A stretch of 28,600 bases of DNA from JBLKSS01 sp047607725 (GTDB lineage Bacteria > Pseudomonadota > Gammaproteobacteria > Enterobacterales > Enterobacteriaceae): the NCBI RefSeq assembly GCF_047607725.1, contig NZ_JBLKSS010000024.1, positions 1 to 28,600 on the forward strand, written 5' to 3'. Below, in pieces: positions 8,538 through 19,179 of the stretch; position 1 is the first letter of the stretch; every line of letters starts with the position of its first letter. The position numbers and the translations under genes were made by a program. The notes beneath the pieces are model-generated. The model worked only from the letters and a program-made list of their open reading frames with translations. It ran no database searches and was not told the origin of the DNA.

Positions 8538-8682
8538 CAGAGCGTTAATCACGATAGGGCACGATGGAAGTGCTTAGGCCAGAAGCCTTGGGGGATGCGT
8601 CATATTCCTCCGCTACCGTTAAGGACGACAGCGGCTTGAGTACCTCCTCTTTCAATTATGTTGGTAATTTTAGGTAGCAAAC

Positions 8683-9399
8683 ATGCAGACCCCGCACATT
8701 CTTATCGTTGAAGACGAGTCAGTCACCCGTAATACCCTCAAAAGCATTTTTGAAGCTGAGGGCTATATGGTTCATGAAGCTACCGACGGCGCAGAGATGC
8801 ATCGCGCCCTGTCGGAACATGATATTAATTTGGTCATCATGGATATCAACCTACCGGGTAAAAATGGTTTGTTGCTGGCGCGAGAACTCCGGGAGCATGC
8901 CAGCGTTGCGTTGATGTTTCTTACCGGCCGCGATAACGAAGTTGACAAGATCCTCGGGCTGGAAATCGGCGCCGACGACTATATTACCAAGCCCTTTAAC
9001 CCCCGCGAACTCACCATACGCGCACGCAATTTGCTGTCCCGCACCATGAATCTGGGCGGCGCTCTTGAGGAACGCAAATTGTTGGAAAGCTATAAATTCA
9101 ACGGCTGGGAGCTTGATATCAATAGCCGTTCGCTTCTCAGTCCCCACGGCGAGAGTTATAAGCTGCCGCGCAGCGAATTCAGCGCCATACTGCATTTTTG
9201 CGAGAATCCAGGCAAGATCCAATCCCGCGCCGAGCTGTTGAAAAAAATGACCGGCCGCGAGCTTAAGGCCCACGACCGCACCGTGGACGTCACCATCCGC
9301 CGCATCCGAAAACATTTTGAATCGTTGCCGGATACGCCGGAAATCATCGCCACCATTCATGGCGAAGGTTATCGTTTCTGTGGCGATTTGGAAGAGTAG
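8683..9399 (+). CDS. arcA: Two-component response regulator ArcA
   Basis: OmpR-family response regulator of the ArcBA system, which represses aerobic respiratory genes under low oxygen. Its 238 residues equal E. coli ArcA. Receiver domain (about 1-120): acidic pair E10/D11, phospho-acceptor D54 in VIMDINLPGKNG, switch Thr in FLTGRDNEVDK and the conserved Lys in GADDYITKPFNPRE. Winged-helix DNA-binding domain (about 135-235): LPRSEF, REL(K)AHDRTVDVTIRRIRKHFE and IIATIHGEGYRFCGDLEE. The start MQTPHILIVEDE is the family start. Downstream it is followed convergently by creA; the creBCD genes found between these in E. coli are absent. The gene appears intact. Confidence 0.98.
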   Translation: MQTPHILIVEDESVTRNTLKSIFEAEGYMVHEATDGAEMHRALSEHDINLVIMDINLPGKNGLLLARELREHASVALMFLTGRDNEVDKILGLEIGADDYITKPFNPRELTIRARNLLSRTMNLGGALEERKLLESYKFNGWELDINSRSLLSPHGESYKLPRSEFSAILHFCENPGKIQSRAELLKKMTGRELKAHDRTVDVTIRRIRKHFESLPDTPEIIATIHGEGYRFCGDLEE

Positions 9400-9584
9400 G
9401 CTACACCGACGACGGTGCCCTCCCCTGCGGGGCGGGCGACCGATGATCCTTTCGTCACCCACCGGTAAACGGCTTCGTGTCGCTCCCATCGGCTGCCGCC
9501 CGTTACGCCAGATAGCCCCGGCCGCCCGTTTCCGTTAAAGCCGAATTCCTTTGCGCGGGCAGATAGCGGCGCCGGGCAAGGCGG

Positions 9585-10067
9585 TTACGGACGCGATTCG
9601 CCCCAGGGAATAATCGGCACCGCGCTCAGCGCATTTTTGGGCGAACCTTCCACCACCCGATCCGAATAGGAGAGATACACCAGCGCGTTGCGTTTGGGAT
9701 CATAAAAGCGTACCACCTGTAGGCGTTTGAAAATCAGCGATGTTCGTTTTTGAAACATGACACTGCCGTGCTCAGGGCGGCTTTTAATCTTGTCGCTTAG
9801 GGTGATCGGACCCACTTGCTGGCAGGAAATCGCCGCATCGGAAGTATCTTCCGCCAGGCCGAGGCCGCCTTTGATGCCACCGGTTTTGGCGTGGCTGAGA
9901 TAACAGGTCACATTGGGCTCCTCGGGATCGTCAAACGCTTCCACCACGATTTTATGATCGGGGCCGCACAGCTTAAATACGGTGTCGACGGAACCGACCT
10001 CCTCGGCCCGGGCCATCCAGAGGCAGAAGGCGTAGCCCATCAGGGCGATAACGATTTTTTTATTCAT
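9585..10067 (-). CDS. creA: CreA family secreted protein
   Basis: Intact 160-codon gene (E. coli CreA 157). It encodes a periplasmic protein of unknown biochemical function. Residues 1-21 form a signal peptide (MNKKIVIALMGYAFCLWMARA, likely cleaved before EE). The mature part starts EEVGSVDTVFK and has the conserved blocks GPDHKIVVEAFDDPEEPNVTCY, SHAKTGGIKGGLGLAEDTSDA, CQQVGPI, QVVRFYDPKRNAL and VVEGSPKNALSAVPIIPW. Three cysteines besides one in the signal peptide could form disulphides. In E. coli creA heads creABCD; here creB, creC and creD are missing. It is divergent from rob. Confidence 0.94.
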   Translation of the reverse strand: MNKKIVIALMGYAFCLWMARAEEVGSVDTVFKLCGPDHKIVVEAFDDPEEPNVTCYLSHAKTGGIKGGLGLAEDTSDAAISCQQVGPITLSDKIKSRPEHGSVMFQKRTSLIFKRLQVVRFYDPKRNALVYLSYSDRVVEGSPKNALSAVPIIPWGESRP

Positions 10068-10164
10068 AGTTCAGCGTATTTTCCTGTAGCACCCTTGAGG
10101 CCGCCGGGGCGAGGGCGCCGGCGGGACTGGTCAATATTAACTGGCAATAATAAGCTTATAAATC

Positions 10165-10185
10165 TTTGGCGACCTGTTAGCCAAA
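10165..10185. repeat. Inverted repeat in the creA-rob intergenic region
   Basis: TTTGGC (10165-10170) and GCCAAA (10180-10185) form a perfect 6-bp inverted repeat with a 9-base spacer, between the divergent creA and rob starts. A possible -10 (TATTAT) for rob lies at about 10193. It could be an operator or chance; no known consensus was matched. Confidence 0.35.
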
Positions 10186-10246
10186 ATATTGCTATTATGC
10201 GTCGACGCTTTTTTAACGACGCCTTCACCGCTTTCTGAGGATTATT

Positions 10247-11115
10247 ATGGATCAAGCCGGTATCATTCGTGACCTGTTAAGCTGGCTCGATAGCCATCTG
10301 GACCAGCCGCTGTCGCTAGATAATGTCGCCGCCAAAGCGGACTATTCCAAATGGCACCTGCAGCGTATGTTCAAAGAAGTGACCTGCCACGCCATCGGCG
10401 CCTATATTTCGCGCGCGCAGATTATCCAAGGCGGCGGTGGCCTTGCGGCTGACGAGCCGGCCAATACTGGATATCGCGCTTCAGTACCGTTTCGATTCCC
10501 AGCAAACGTTTACCCGCGCTTTTAAGAAACAATTCGCCCAGACGCCGGCACTGTATCGCCGCAAAGAAGAGTGGGATTCCACCGGCATCCGACCGCCGAT
10601 TCGTTTGGAACAAAGCACTCTGCCCCAGGCGGAGTTCATCCGGCTGCCGGCGATGGAACTGATCGGCGTCACGCAAAGTTACACCTGCACGTTGGAGCAG
10701 CTCAGCAGCTTCCGTACCGAGCTGCGCATCCATTTCTGGCGCCAATATCTCGGCGAGGCCAAATGTCTGCCGCCGACCCTGTACGGCCTGAATCATAGCT
10801 GGCCCAGCCTGGAGAAAGAGGATGAGCAGGAGGTGCTTTACACCACCGCTATCGAGCAGCAGCACATGCCGGAAAATGTCCACGGTGGCGAACCCGTCCA
10901 TCTGGATGGGGGGGAATACGTCCGCTTTATTTATCAAGGCCCGCCCCACGATCTGCAGGACTTCATTCTGTCGCTACGGCACCTGCCTACCGTCGCAAAG
11001 CCTGGTGCGTCGCAAGGGATGCGATATCGAACGATTCTTTCCCCCGGAGCGCAAACCGGACGCGGAGTTGCCGCACACTATCCGCTGCGAATACCTGATT
11101 CCAGTGCGCCGTTAA
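10247..11115 (+). pseudogene. rob: Doubly frameshifted AraC-type regulator Rob
   Basis: Rob is an AraC/XylS-family activator (289 residues in E. coli) of the mar/sox/rob stress regulon, with a C-terminal GyrI-like ligand domain. The start MDQAGIIRDLLSWLDSHLDQ and the first DNA-binding helices (SKWHLQRMFKEVT) are intact. An extra T near 10409 (ATATTT before CGC) shifts the frame inside the HTH region. ARRLSKAAVALRLTSRPILDIALQYRFDSQQTF continues in the +1 frame. A second extra base near 10972 moves the end (YGTCLPSQSLVRRKG...IRCEYLIPVRR) to the third frame, with TAA at 11113-11115. The product of the first frame would be about 90 residues with a truncated HTH. Its end overlaps gpmB by four bases, convergently. 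Confidence 0.92.
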
Positions 11116-11759
11116 CGCTGCAGTTCATCCAGGGCGGGCATATCCAAATGGGAAACATCGCCCGCCGTTTCCACCACCCAGCCAGGCGCCAGCCACGGGC
11201 TTTGTTGATAATCCATGCGGGAGAGAGAGCAGTTACGCAGCCGCAGCCGTCGTTCGGCATAGGCCGGCAGACCCAATACGGTGCTTATCAGACAGCCGAG
11301 CGCCATGCCGTGGCTGACCAGCAGCGGCGTACTGCCCGCCGGCAACGTCAGGCAGTGGTTGAGGGCGGCATGCATGCGCGTCGCCATTTCGGTCATCGAC
11401 TCACCGCCCGGAATGCGCCCGCCTTCGGTGCCGTTGACCAATTGCCGACGCCAATTCTCTTCCTCGTCGGTCAGGGTAGCGATATCGCGGGTTTCCAATA
11501 CCCCCATATCCAGCTCGCGCAACCGCGCGTCTACCGTCATCGGGCAGCCGCAGCCGGCGGCGATGATCTCTGCGGTACAGCGTGTACGGCCCAAATCGCT
11601 GCTGATAATATGGGTGATACCCAATGATAGGGCCCGTTCAGCGACCTGTTCCGCCTGGCGTTTACCCTTGGCGGTTAATGCACTGTCGGATTGCCCCTGA
11701 ATACGGCGCAGCGCATTCCATTCAGTTTCGCCATGACGAACAAGATAAATCTGTAACAT
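11112..11759 (-). CDS. gpmB: Histidine-phosphatase superfamily protein GpmB (YtjC)
   Basis: Member of the histidine phosphatase (phosphoglycerate mutase-like) superfamily, intact at 215 residues like the E. coli protein. Catalytic motif LVRHGE places R8, H9 and E11. Further core residues are R60 in LGRTR, R81-E82 in LRELDMG and the second histidine H150 in VSHGMA. E. coli GpmB is named after phosphoglycerate mutase but that activity is doubtful; a phosphatase on small phosphoesters is as likely. It is divergent from yjjX (49 bases between starts, with a TATACT element near 11772) and its end overlaps the rob pseudogene. Confidence 0.94.
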   Translation of the reverse strand: MLQIYLVRHGETEWNALRRIQGQSDSALTAKGKRQAEQVAERALSLGITHIISSDLGRTRCTAEIIAAGCGCPMTVDARLRELDMGVLETRDIATLTDEEENWRRQLVNGTEGGRIPGGESMTEMATRMHAALNHCLTLPAGSTPLLVSHGMALGCLISTVLGLPAYAERRLRLRNCSLSRMDYQQSPWLAPGWVVETAGDVSHLDMPALDELQR

Positions 11760-11808
11760 ACATTTTTCCGTTATACTGCGTAAAAGAGACGGGAGTTAAC
11801 CAGACACT

Positions 11809-12345
11809 ATGTACAATGTAATCGCTGCCACCCACAACCCGGCCAAGATTGACGCCATTCAGCACGCTTTTGACGATACGTTCGGTCCGGGTAATTGCCG
11901 GGTGGCGGGCATTGATGTTGACAGCGGCGTACCGTCCCAGCCGATGGGCGATCATCAAACCCGCAGCGGCGCGCGCAACCGGGTGATGGTCGCTCGCCAG
12001 GTTAATCCTGAGGCGGACTTCTGGGTCGGCGTCGAGGCCGGCGTTGAAGATGATATGACCTTTGCCTGGATGGTGATTGAGAATGCACATCTGCGGGGTG
12101 AATCGCGCTCCGCCAGTTTAGTGTTACCTAATAGTATATTACAGGGAATCGCAGAAGGGCGAGAATTGGGTCATGAAATGGCACGATTAACCGGTATTGA
12201 GGACATTAAGCGCCGTAGCGGCGCCATTGGCGTGTTCACGGAAGGCCGTCTGACGCGCAGCAGCGTGTACCATCAAGCGCTGTTACTGGCGCTGGTGCCT
12301 TTCCATAACGCGATATTTCAAGGACCTCGCCGGCCGCGCAACTAA
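11809..12345 (+). CDS. yjjX: Inosine/xanthosine triphosphatase
   Basis: NTPase of the Maf/HAM1-like YjjX family that hydrolyses non-canonical ITP and XTP, cleaning the nucleotide pool. It has 178 residues against about 170 in E. coli. The start MYNVIAATHNPAKIDAIQHAF carries the family nucleotide-binding SxNxxK-like motif (here THNPAK). Other landmarks are SGVPSQPMGDHQTRSGARNR, ADFWVGVEAGVE, GAIGVFTEGRLTRSSVYHQAL and PFHNAIFQ. The GGGAG ribosome-binding site is 13 bases from ATG, a little far, but no alternative start fits the family. The stop abuts the stop of trpR on the other strand. Confidence 0.95.
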   Translation: MYNVIAATHNPAKIDAIQHAFDDTFGPGNCRVAGIDVDSGVPSQPMGDHQTRSGARNRVMVARQVNPEADFWVGVEAGVEDDMTFAWMVIENAHLRGESRSASLVLPNSILQGIAEGRELGHEMARLTGIEDIKRRSGAIGVFTEGRLTRSSVYHQALLLALVPFHNAIFQGPRRPRN

Positions 12346-12675
12346 CTAGACCGGCGGATTCAGCAACTGCTGCATCAGCCAGCGTTTCAGCTCCGGCGGC
12401 GCCGACTTCAGGCTGTTCGATCCCCGGGTGATGGTCGCGATACCGGTTCCAAGCTCATTTTTCAGTTCCCGCTGGCTGACGTCACCGGCCAGCAGGACTT
12501 GAATAATGCGGATACGCGTCGCCAGCGCCTCGCGTTCGTCGGGCGTAAGCATCAGCAGAGCTGCAACAGCGGCACGTGCAGCTCGTCAGCGTAGGCCTGG
12601 CCCAGCAGGCGGGCAAAGGTCCGCCAGTCCTGCTCCAGCCTATCGGCGCCCTCGCCGGCGGTGGAAGATGTCGCG
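12346..12675 (-). pseudogene. trpR: Degraded Trp repressor
   Basis: TrpR (108 residues in E. coli) represses trp, aroH, mtr and itself when bound to tryptophan. The C-terminal 68 codons are open: MLTPDEREALATRIRIIQVLL, then the HTH QRELKNELGTGIATITRGSNSL and tail. Upstream, the N-terminal helices are recognisable (RLEQDWRTFARLLGQAYADELHVPLLQL) but in another frame. They end in TGC TGA just before the ATG of MLTPDE, so 2 or 5 extra bases separate the halves. No start codon with a fitting frame is seen before TAGEGADRLEQDW; the left limit given is approximate. Initiation at the internal ATG (12552) would give a protein lacking the dimer-forming N-terminal helices. In the E. coli order it follows slt, as here. 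Confidence 0.9.
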
Positions 12676-12691
12676 TTTATAAGCTACCGCC

Positions 12692-12709
12692 ATACCATTT
12701 AACTAGTAC
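12692..12709 (-). promoter_or_regulatory. Trp repressor operator upstream of trpR
   Basis: On the minus strand GTACTAGTTAAATGGTAT contains a perfect left half of the Trp operator consensus (GTACTAGTTAACTAGTAC). The right half is degenerate (AATGGTAT). A TATGATAAG element directly upstream (about 12711-12723) could be the -10 region, so bound TrpR would block RNA polymerase. E. coli trpR is autoregulated through an operator in the same place. Confidence 0.7.
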
Positions 12710-12734
12710 AGAAGCTTATCATACTTTTCGACGC

Positions 12735-14511
12735 TCAGTAGCGCCGCTGCCATTCGGCGTCGGTCAGCAGCTTCGCCGGCTGGCGTAGGAAATAGCGGTA
12801 AAACACGTCATAGGCCTGTACGTTTTTGACATAGCCGCGCGTTTCGGAAAAGGGAATACTTTCGATAAACGCGATGGCGTCGGCGCGTCCGGCGCTGGTG
12901 TTAAGCCAGCTGTTGACTCTGCCGGGACCGGCGTTGTAAGCGATGCGGGCGAGAATACGGTTACGGCCGAACATCTGATAGACATATTCCAAATAGGCCG
13001 TGCCGAGGACGATGTTGATTTGCGGATCCAATAGCTGGCCAGGCTGGGTGTAGTTTGCCATATTAAACATCTGCGCCGTATGCTGCGCGGTGCTTGGCAT
13101 CAATTGTATCAGGCCGGCGGCGCTCACCGGTGAACGCGCTTTCCTGACGGGCGATGGCCATGGCGTAACTCTGGCTGATTCCTTTATCATTTGTCGCCTG
13201 ACGGAACGTTTGGTGCCAGGCCAGCGGGAAGCGCTCTTCCAGATGGTCCCACAGCTTGCCGGTGATCGTGGCCTGCACGCTCAGATCCGGCTATTGCTGC
13301 AAAAACGCATACCGCGCCAGCTGCTCCTGTTGCGGCCGGCTGCGGCTGGCCACCAACGCGCTCCATTCGCGGCGCGCCAGATTTCCATATTCCAATACAT
13401 CAGCTCGCGCACCCGGGCGATAGCCGGCTCCCGCGCCACGTTAATGACATAGCGTTCGCCCAGCGCCTCCGCCGCCGCCATGGGATAAAACCCGCGCGCC
13501 TGCATGAGCGGACGCAATAGCGCCTCCCCCTGCGCGCGCTGGCCGGCGTCCATTAACAGCCTACCGCGTCAATAACGCCATTCATCCTTTTGCCGATCCT
13601 CTTCCGGTAACCGTTCCAACCAGGCGCGGACCTCCTGCATATTGCCCTGGCCCAGCGACATGCGGATGCGTCGTTCCAGTAATTCGGTGGAATGGCCGCG
13701 CAGAATAACCCCGTCGCACTAGCGCGCCTGTTCGGGATTGGCATCGGTGCCCATCAGCCGCCAGGCGTTCGCTGTCGCGCATTTGCTGCGCGCGGGCTAC
13801 AATCGGAATCAGGGAGCGGGCGTTTTCCACATCGGTGCGGGCCAGGCGGGCAAAGGCAATCTGCGTCGCCTGACCGGTCAAATCGGTGGGGCCGACGCTG
13901 CGGGCGAAATCCGACAATGTCGCCGGGTTATCCTGTAGTGCCGCCAGTGCGTTGCCCATGGTTTAGTACTCGGCGGGCAGTTGCTTTGACAGGTAGTTGA
14001 CCAGACCGGTATTGCCCTCTTTCATCGCCATCCGGATCCGTTTGAGGATGGCCAGCGGGCTGCGTTCGCCAGCCTGGTCCCAAACGCCGAACAGTTTGTT
14101 GCAGCTGTCCGGGAGAGAATGCCCGTTTAGCCAGATGTCGCGGGCGCCGTCCCAGGCCTCCTGCGGCTTGCCGGTAGCCCATTTGGCATAATAGTAATTG
14201 CAGCGCGCGGGCAAGGAGCGGGCCGGCGGCAGCGTCGGGTTGGCCTGGATAAAGGCATTGATTTGATCGGGACTGACCTGGGAGAGATCCTGCGATAGCT
14301 GCCGGTACTCCAGATAGGGATAGAGCGGATAGTCGCGCAGGGTGGGCAGCAGTTGCGCCACCACGTCCATTTGCTGGGCGTCCCAAGCCAATTCGACCTG
14401 CTGATAGCGCTGTCGCTGGGCCTCGAGGGAATCCGCCTGCGCCAGCACGGGCAGCGTCATCATCCCGATTGCCGCTACCCACAACCGCCATCTGTCCACC
14501 TTGACCATCAT
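12735..14511 (-). pseudogene. slt: Fragmented soluble lytic murein transglycosylase Slt70
   Basis: Slt70 is a periplasmic lytic transglycosylase of 645 residues in E. coli: superhelical U and L domains and a C-terminal lysozyme-like domain. Here a signal peptide (MMVKVDRWRLWVAAIGMMTLPVLAQA) and the start DSLEAQRQRYQQVELAWDAQQMD are clear. About 28 residues are missing between PPARSLPAR and CNYYYAKW. A TAA at 13963-13965 replaces the codon after LPAEY. Several frameshifts (after ARAQQM, around the MDAGQRAQGEALLRP block, near 13280 and around 13110-13130) scatter the rest over three frames. The catalytic Glu motif SYAMAIARQESAF is in one frame and SAAGLIQLMPSTAQHT to the end WQRRY in another. 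No active enzyme is possible from a single frame. It lies directly upstream of trpR. Confidence 0.95.
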
Positions 14512-14729
14512 TACTCATCCTCAGCTGATTACCCGTCCCGCCGCGGGGACATCGTTGTGCGCTTAACCGACCGGTTTCCGTTCACATGCTAGCCAAGCCA
14601 GCGGAATCATGCCAGCCGAATATAATAATAAAAATTATTTATTAATTAATGTTTTTAGTATTTATTTATGTAGCAAACCGCCGCAGCGCGGGACAGTCAA
14701 AAACCTATTAACATGAGGTTTATCGCAAC

Positions 14730-16395
<1,666 letters not shown>

Positions 16396-16449
16396 CGGCC
16401 AGCAGTGCGTTACGATGCCGCCAGGCGCCGTTTTTTTACGTCCACGCTG

Positions 16450-16505
16450 AGCGTTTGCCACTGCGCCCTGCGGTGGCGCCTACACCAAGCGTTTGCCGCT
16501 GCGCC
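16450..16505 (+). repeat. Two direct 18-bp repeats downstream of ettA
   Basis: AGCGTTTGCCACTGCGCC (16450-16467) and AGCGTTTGCCGCTGCGCC (16488-16505) match at 17 of 18 positions with a 38-base period. The motif GCGCCTAC follows each unit at different distance. They lie in the 147-base gap between ettA and nadR, which otherwise holds only a T-run after ettA (16431-16437), perhaps a terminator with a weak stem. Confidence 0.6.
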
Positions 16506-16542
16506 TACGAATTTGGCGCGCCGGTGTTTGCCGGCAATGTCG

Positions 16543-17772
16543 TCAGCGCTCCCCCAACAGCTCTTTCACCAGCGTAATGCACTGTAAAAAGCGCTGGTCA
16601 TAATCCGCCACGTCCACCCGCACGTAGGGGATGTGATTGTCGTGCAGCAACGCCTCAAGCAAACGCTGGAACTCATCGCGGTCCGTCGGCGCGCCGAGAC
16701 TGCGCAGACCGTCGGCGACCCAGGGGGTATTGTTTTTCAACAGGATAACCAAATCGAAACGGTACTCATCAATCATCGCCTGCACGAAAGGGTGCTCACG
16801 GCCGTGATATTTTTTGCAAAACGCCTGGCTGGTGACGAAGTCGGTATCGATAAAGGTTACCTTATTGGCGTATTTCACGGCGAAATCAATGAACTGGACC
16901 TGGCCTAACGCAATTTTATCGTAATCGGAATATTGCAGCGCCATCTCGTCGCCGCCAAGGTGGGTGAACACATAATCACGGCCATATTCCCAGGCGCTGG
17001 TGGTATTAAAGATATTGGCCAGCTTGTTGACAATGGTGGACTTGCCGCTGGATTCTCCGCCAATCAGCGCCACGGTGCGGACGAAGAACGGTTTGACTTC
17101 CGTGGGAATATAGTCCCAATAGCGGAAAGGATCCTGGCGGATTTGCTCTCCGCTGATGGACATAAACGAACGATCGGGATCGATAATCACAGTTTCAATC
17201 CCCAGATGTTCACGATAATGCGCGAGATCCTGTTTTTCGCTCGAATAGATAAAATCCGCCTCAATGCCTTTGTCGGCCATGAAACCCTTTACGCCCCGGC
17301 TCCAGACATCCCAACCGTGGGGGTAAGGCTCCATCCCCTGTTCATTGAAAGCATGAATACGGATATTTTTTTGGTACTTGAAGGTTTGCAGCAACCAGCG
17401 CAGCCTGTCGCTGAGCGTGGGCTGCTGGGACATGGCGCTGTCCTCAAACAGCCGCAGGTCGCGCTGATCGTCGTAGTTGAGGATCACATGCAGCTCATCC
17501 ACCTGACTACAGGCCCGCTGAATCAAATAGATGTGCCCGGTATGCAGCGGATAAAACTTGCCGAATATCACCCCGACCGTTTTCTGCCGTCGGGGAAACT
17601 CCAGCCCGAGGAAACGGTGGATGGCTTCGAGCTTCTGGGCGCTCGGGCTTTTGATTTTCGCGTTCAGCAGTTGGCTGAGGTAGCCCTTGGTGACGTCGCA
17701 GGCTTCCGCCATCTGCTGTAAGGTGCATCCCTGCTGCTTGATGGCGCTTTTCAGGTAATTGAACGACGACAT
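16543..17772 (-). CDS. nadR: Trifunctional NAD regulator NadR
   Basis: NadR represses NAD biosynthetic genes, carries weak NMN adenylyltransferase activity and phosphorylates nicotinamide riboside in salvage. It is intact at 409 residues (E. coli 410). The N-terminal HTH spans about residues 5-58 (GCTLQQMAEACDVTKGYLSQLLNAKIKSPSAQKLEAI). The nucleotidyltransferase starts with VIFGKFYPLHTGHIYL, HTGH at 77-80, and has the SISGEQIR motif. The ribosylnicotinamide kinase domain has the P-loop LIGGESSGKSTIVNKL and DTDFVTSQAFCKKYHG. The start MSSFNYLKSAIKQQG is the family start. It follows radA by 13 bases; serB-radA-nadR is the usual operon. It is the only undamaged member of that operon here, so it must be transcribed through two pseudogenes or from an internal promoter. 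Confidence 0.96.
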   Translation of the reverse strand: MSSFNYLKSAIKQQGCTLQQMAEACDVTKGYLSQLLNAKIKSPSAQKLEAIHRFLGLEFPRRQKTVGVIFGKFYPLHTGHIYLIQRACSQVDELHVILNYDDQRDLRLFEDSAMSQQPTLSDRLRWLLQTFKYQKNIRIHAFNEQGMEPYPHGWDVWSRGVKGFMADKGIEADFIYSSEKQDLAHYREHLGIETVIIDPDRSFMSISGEQIRQDPFRYWDYIPTEVKPFFVRTVALIGGESSGKSTIVNKLANIFNTTSAWEYGRDYVFTHLGGDEMALQYSDYDKIALGQVQFIDFAVKYANKVTFIDTDFVTSQAFCKKYHGREHPFVQAMIDEYRFDLVILLKNNTPWVADGLRSLGAPTDRDEFQRLLEALLHDNHIPYVRVDVADYDQRFLQCITLVKELLGER

Positions 17773-17785
17773 ATATTCCTCAGCG

Positions 17786-19116
17786 TCAGAGTTCTTCCAG
17801 TATCGCCAGCGCGTCGGCCAGTTTTTTTACGCCGAAGATCTGCATATTGTCCTGCGTTTTTTTCGGCACGATGGCGCGGCGAAAACCATGTTTGGCGGCC
17901 TCGGTGATCCGCTCCTGGCCGCTCGGAACCGGGCGGATCTCCCCAGCCAAACCGACTTCGCCGAATACCACCAGATCTTTCGGCAACGGGCGGTCGCGCA
18001 AACTGGATACCATCACCAGCATCAGCGCCAAATCGGCGCTGGTTTCGATAACCTTCACCCCGCCGACCACGTTGACAAAGACATCCTGATCCGCCATCTG
18101 CAGCACGCCGTGGCGGTGCAGCACCGCCAGCAGGATCGCCAGCCGGTTTTGCTCAAGCCCCACCGCCACCCGGCGCGGATTGGCCGTCATCGAGTGATCC
18201 ACCAGCGCCAGGATCTCGACCAGCAGCGGCCGGGTGCCCTCCCAAACCACCATCACGCTGCTGCCGAGCGTCATCTCCTCCCCGCGGCTTAGGAATATCG
18301 CCGAGGGGTTGCTGACTTCACGCAGCCCTTGCTCGGTCATGGCGAACACGCCAAGCTCATTCACCGCACCGAACCGGTTTTTATGGCTGCGCAGCGTACG
18401 GAAACGGGAATCGGAATCGCCGTCAAGCATTATGGAGCAATCGATACAGTGCTCAAGTACCTTCGGACCCGCCAACGAGCCGTCTTTGGTCACATGACCG
18501 ACCATGATTATTGCCACGCCCTGGGTTTTGGCGAAGCGGGTCAGATAGGCGGCGGATTCCCGCACCTGGGTGACGCTGCCCGGCGAAGACTGCACATCTG
18601 CCATGTGCATGACCTGAATCGAGTCGATGACCATTAAGCGCGGTTTTTCCTGCGACGCGATCAGGCAAATTTGCTCGATGCTGGTTTCCGACAGCATATT
18701 CAGATCACCGGTGGGCAGCCCGAGCCGGTGCGCACGCATCGCCACCTGCTGTAGGGACTCCTCGCCGGTGACGTACAGGGTTTTCATTTCGCCGGCCAGC
18801 TTGCAGAGCGTTTGCAGCAGCAACGTACTTTTCCCGGCGCCGGGGCTACCGCCAATCAAAATGGCGCTACCCGGCACCATGCCGCCGCCCAGCACGCGAT
18901 CCAGCTCTTTGAAACCCGTGGAGAAACGAGGCAGCGCTTCCAGGCTGATGTCCAAAAGCTTTTGCACTCTGCTCACGCCGCTCTCGCCGGCGTAGCGGCA
19001 AGGCGCACTTCGGTGATGGTGTTCCAGGCATGGCAAGCGGTACATTGCCCCTGCCAGCGGGGATAATCCGCACCGCATTCGTTACACACAAAAGCGCGTT
19101 TTACCGCTTTAGCCAC
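17786..19116 (-). pseudogene. radA: RadA with a frame-changing linker deletion
   Basis: RadA/Sms (460 residues) is a RecA-like ATPase that promotes branch migration in recombination. GTG at 19116 behind AGAGGTAATCT starts VAKAVKRAFVCNECGADYP and continues through the four-cysteine zinc finger (CNEC...CTAC) to EVRLAATPARAA and a TGA at about 18977. The rest, YAGESGVSRVQKLLDISLE onward, is in another frame: Walker A GGSPGAGKSTLL, the KNRFG motif, SSGP-like protease-fold part to KLADALAILEEL. Compared with E. coli, roughly a dozen linker codons are lost with a frame change. The 430-codon open frame beginning at 19078 reads the zinc-finger DNA out of frame, so it is not the real start. Without reinitiation no ATPase is made. 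Confidence 0.87.
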
Positions 19117-19179
19117 AGATTACCTCTGCAAGATAGGGCGCGCCGGACGCCGCGGTCGATTCGCCGCGGGCGGGCACGC

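Noticed and set aside
9405..9430. GC-rich hairpin after arcA as terminator
   Set aside because: The stem is imperfect and no T-run follows on either strand.
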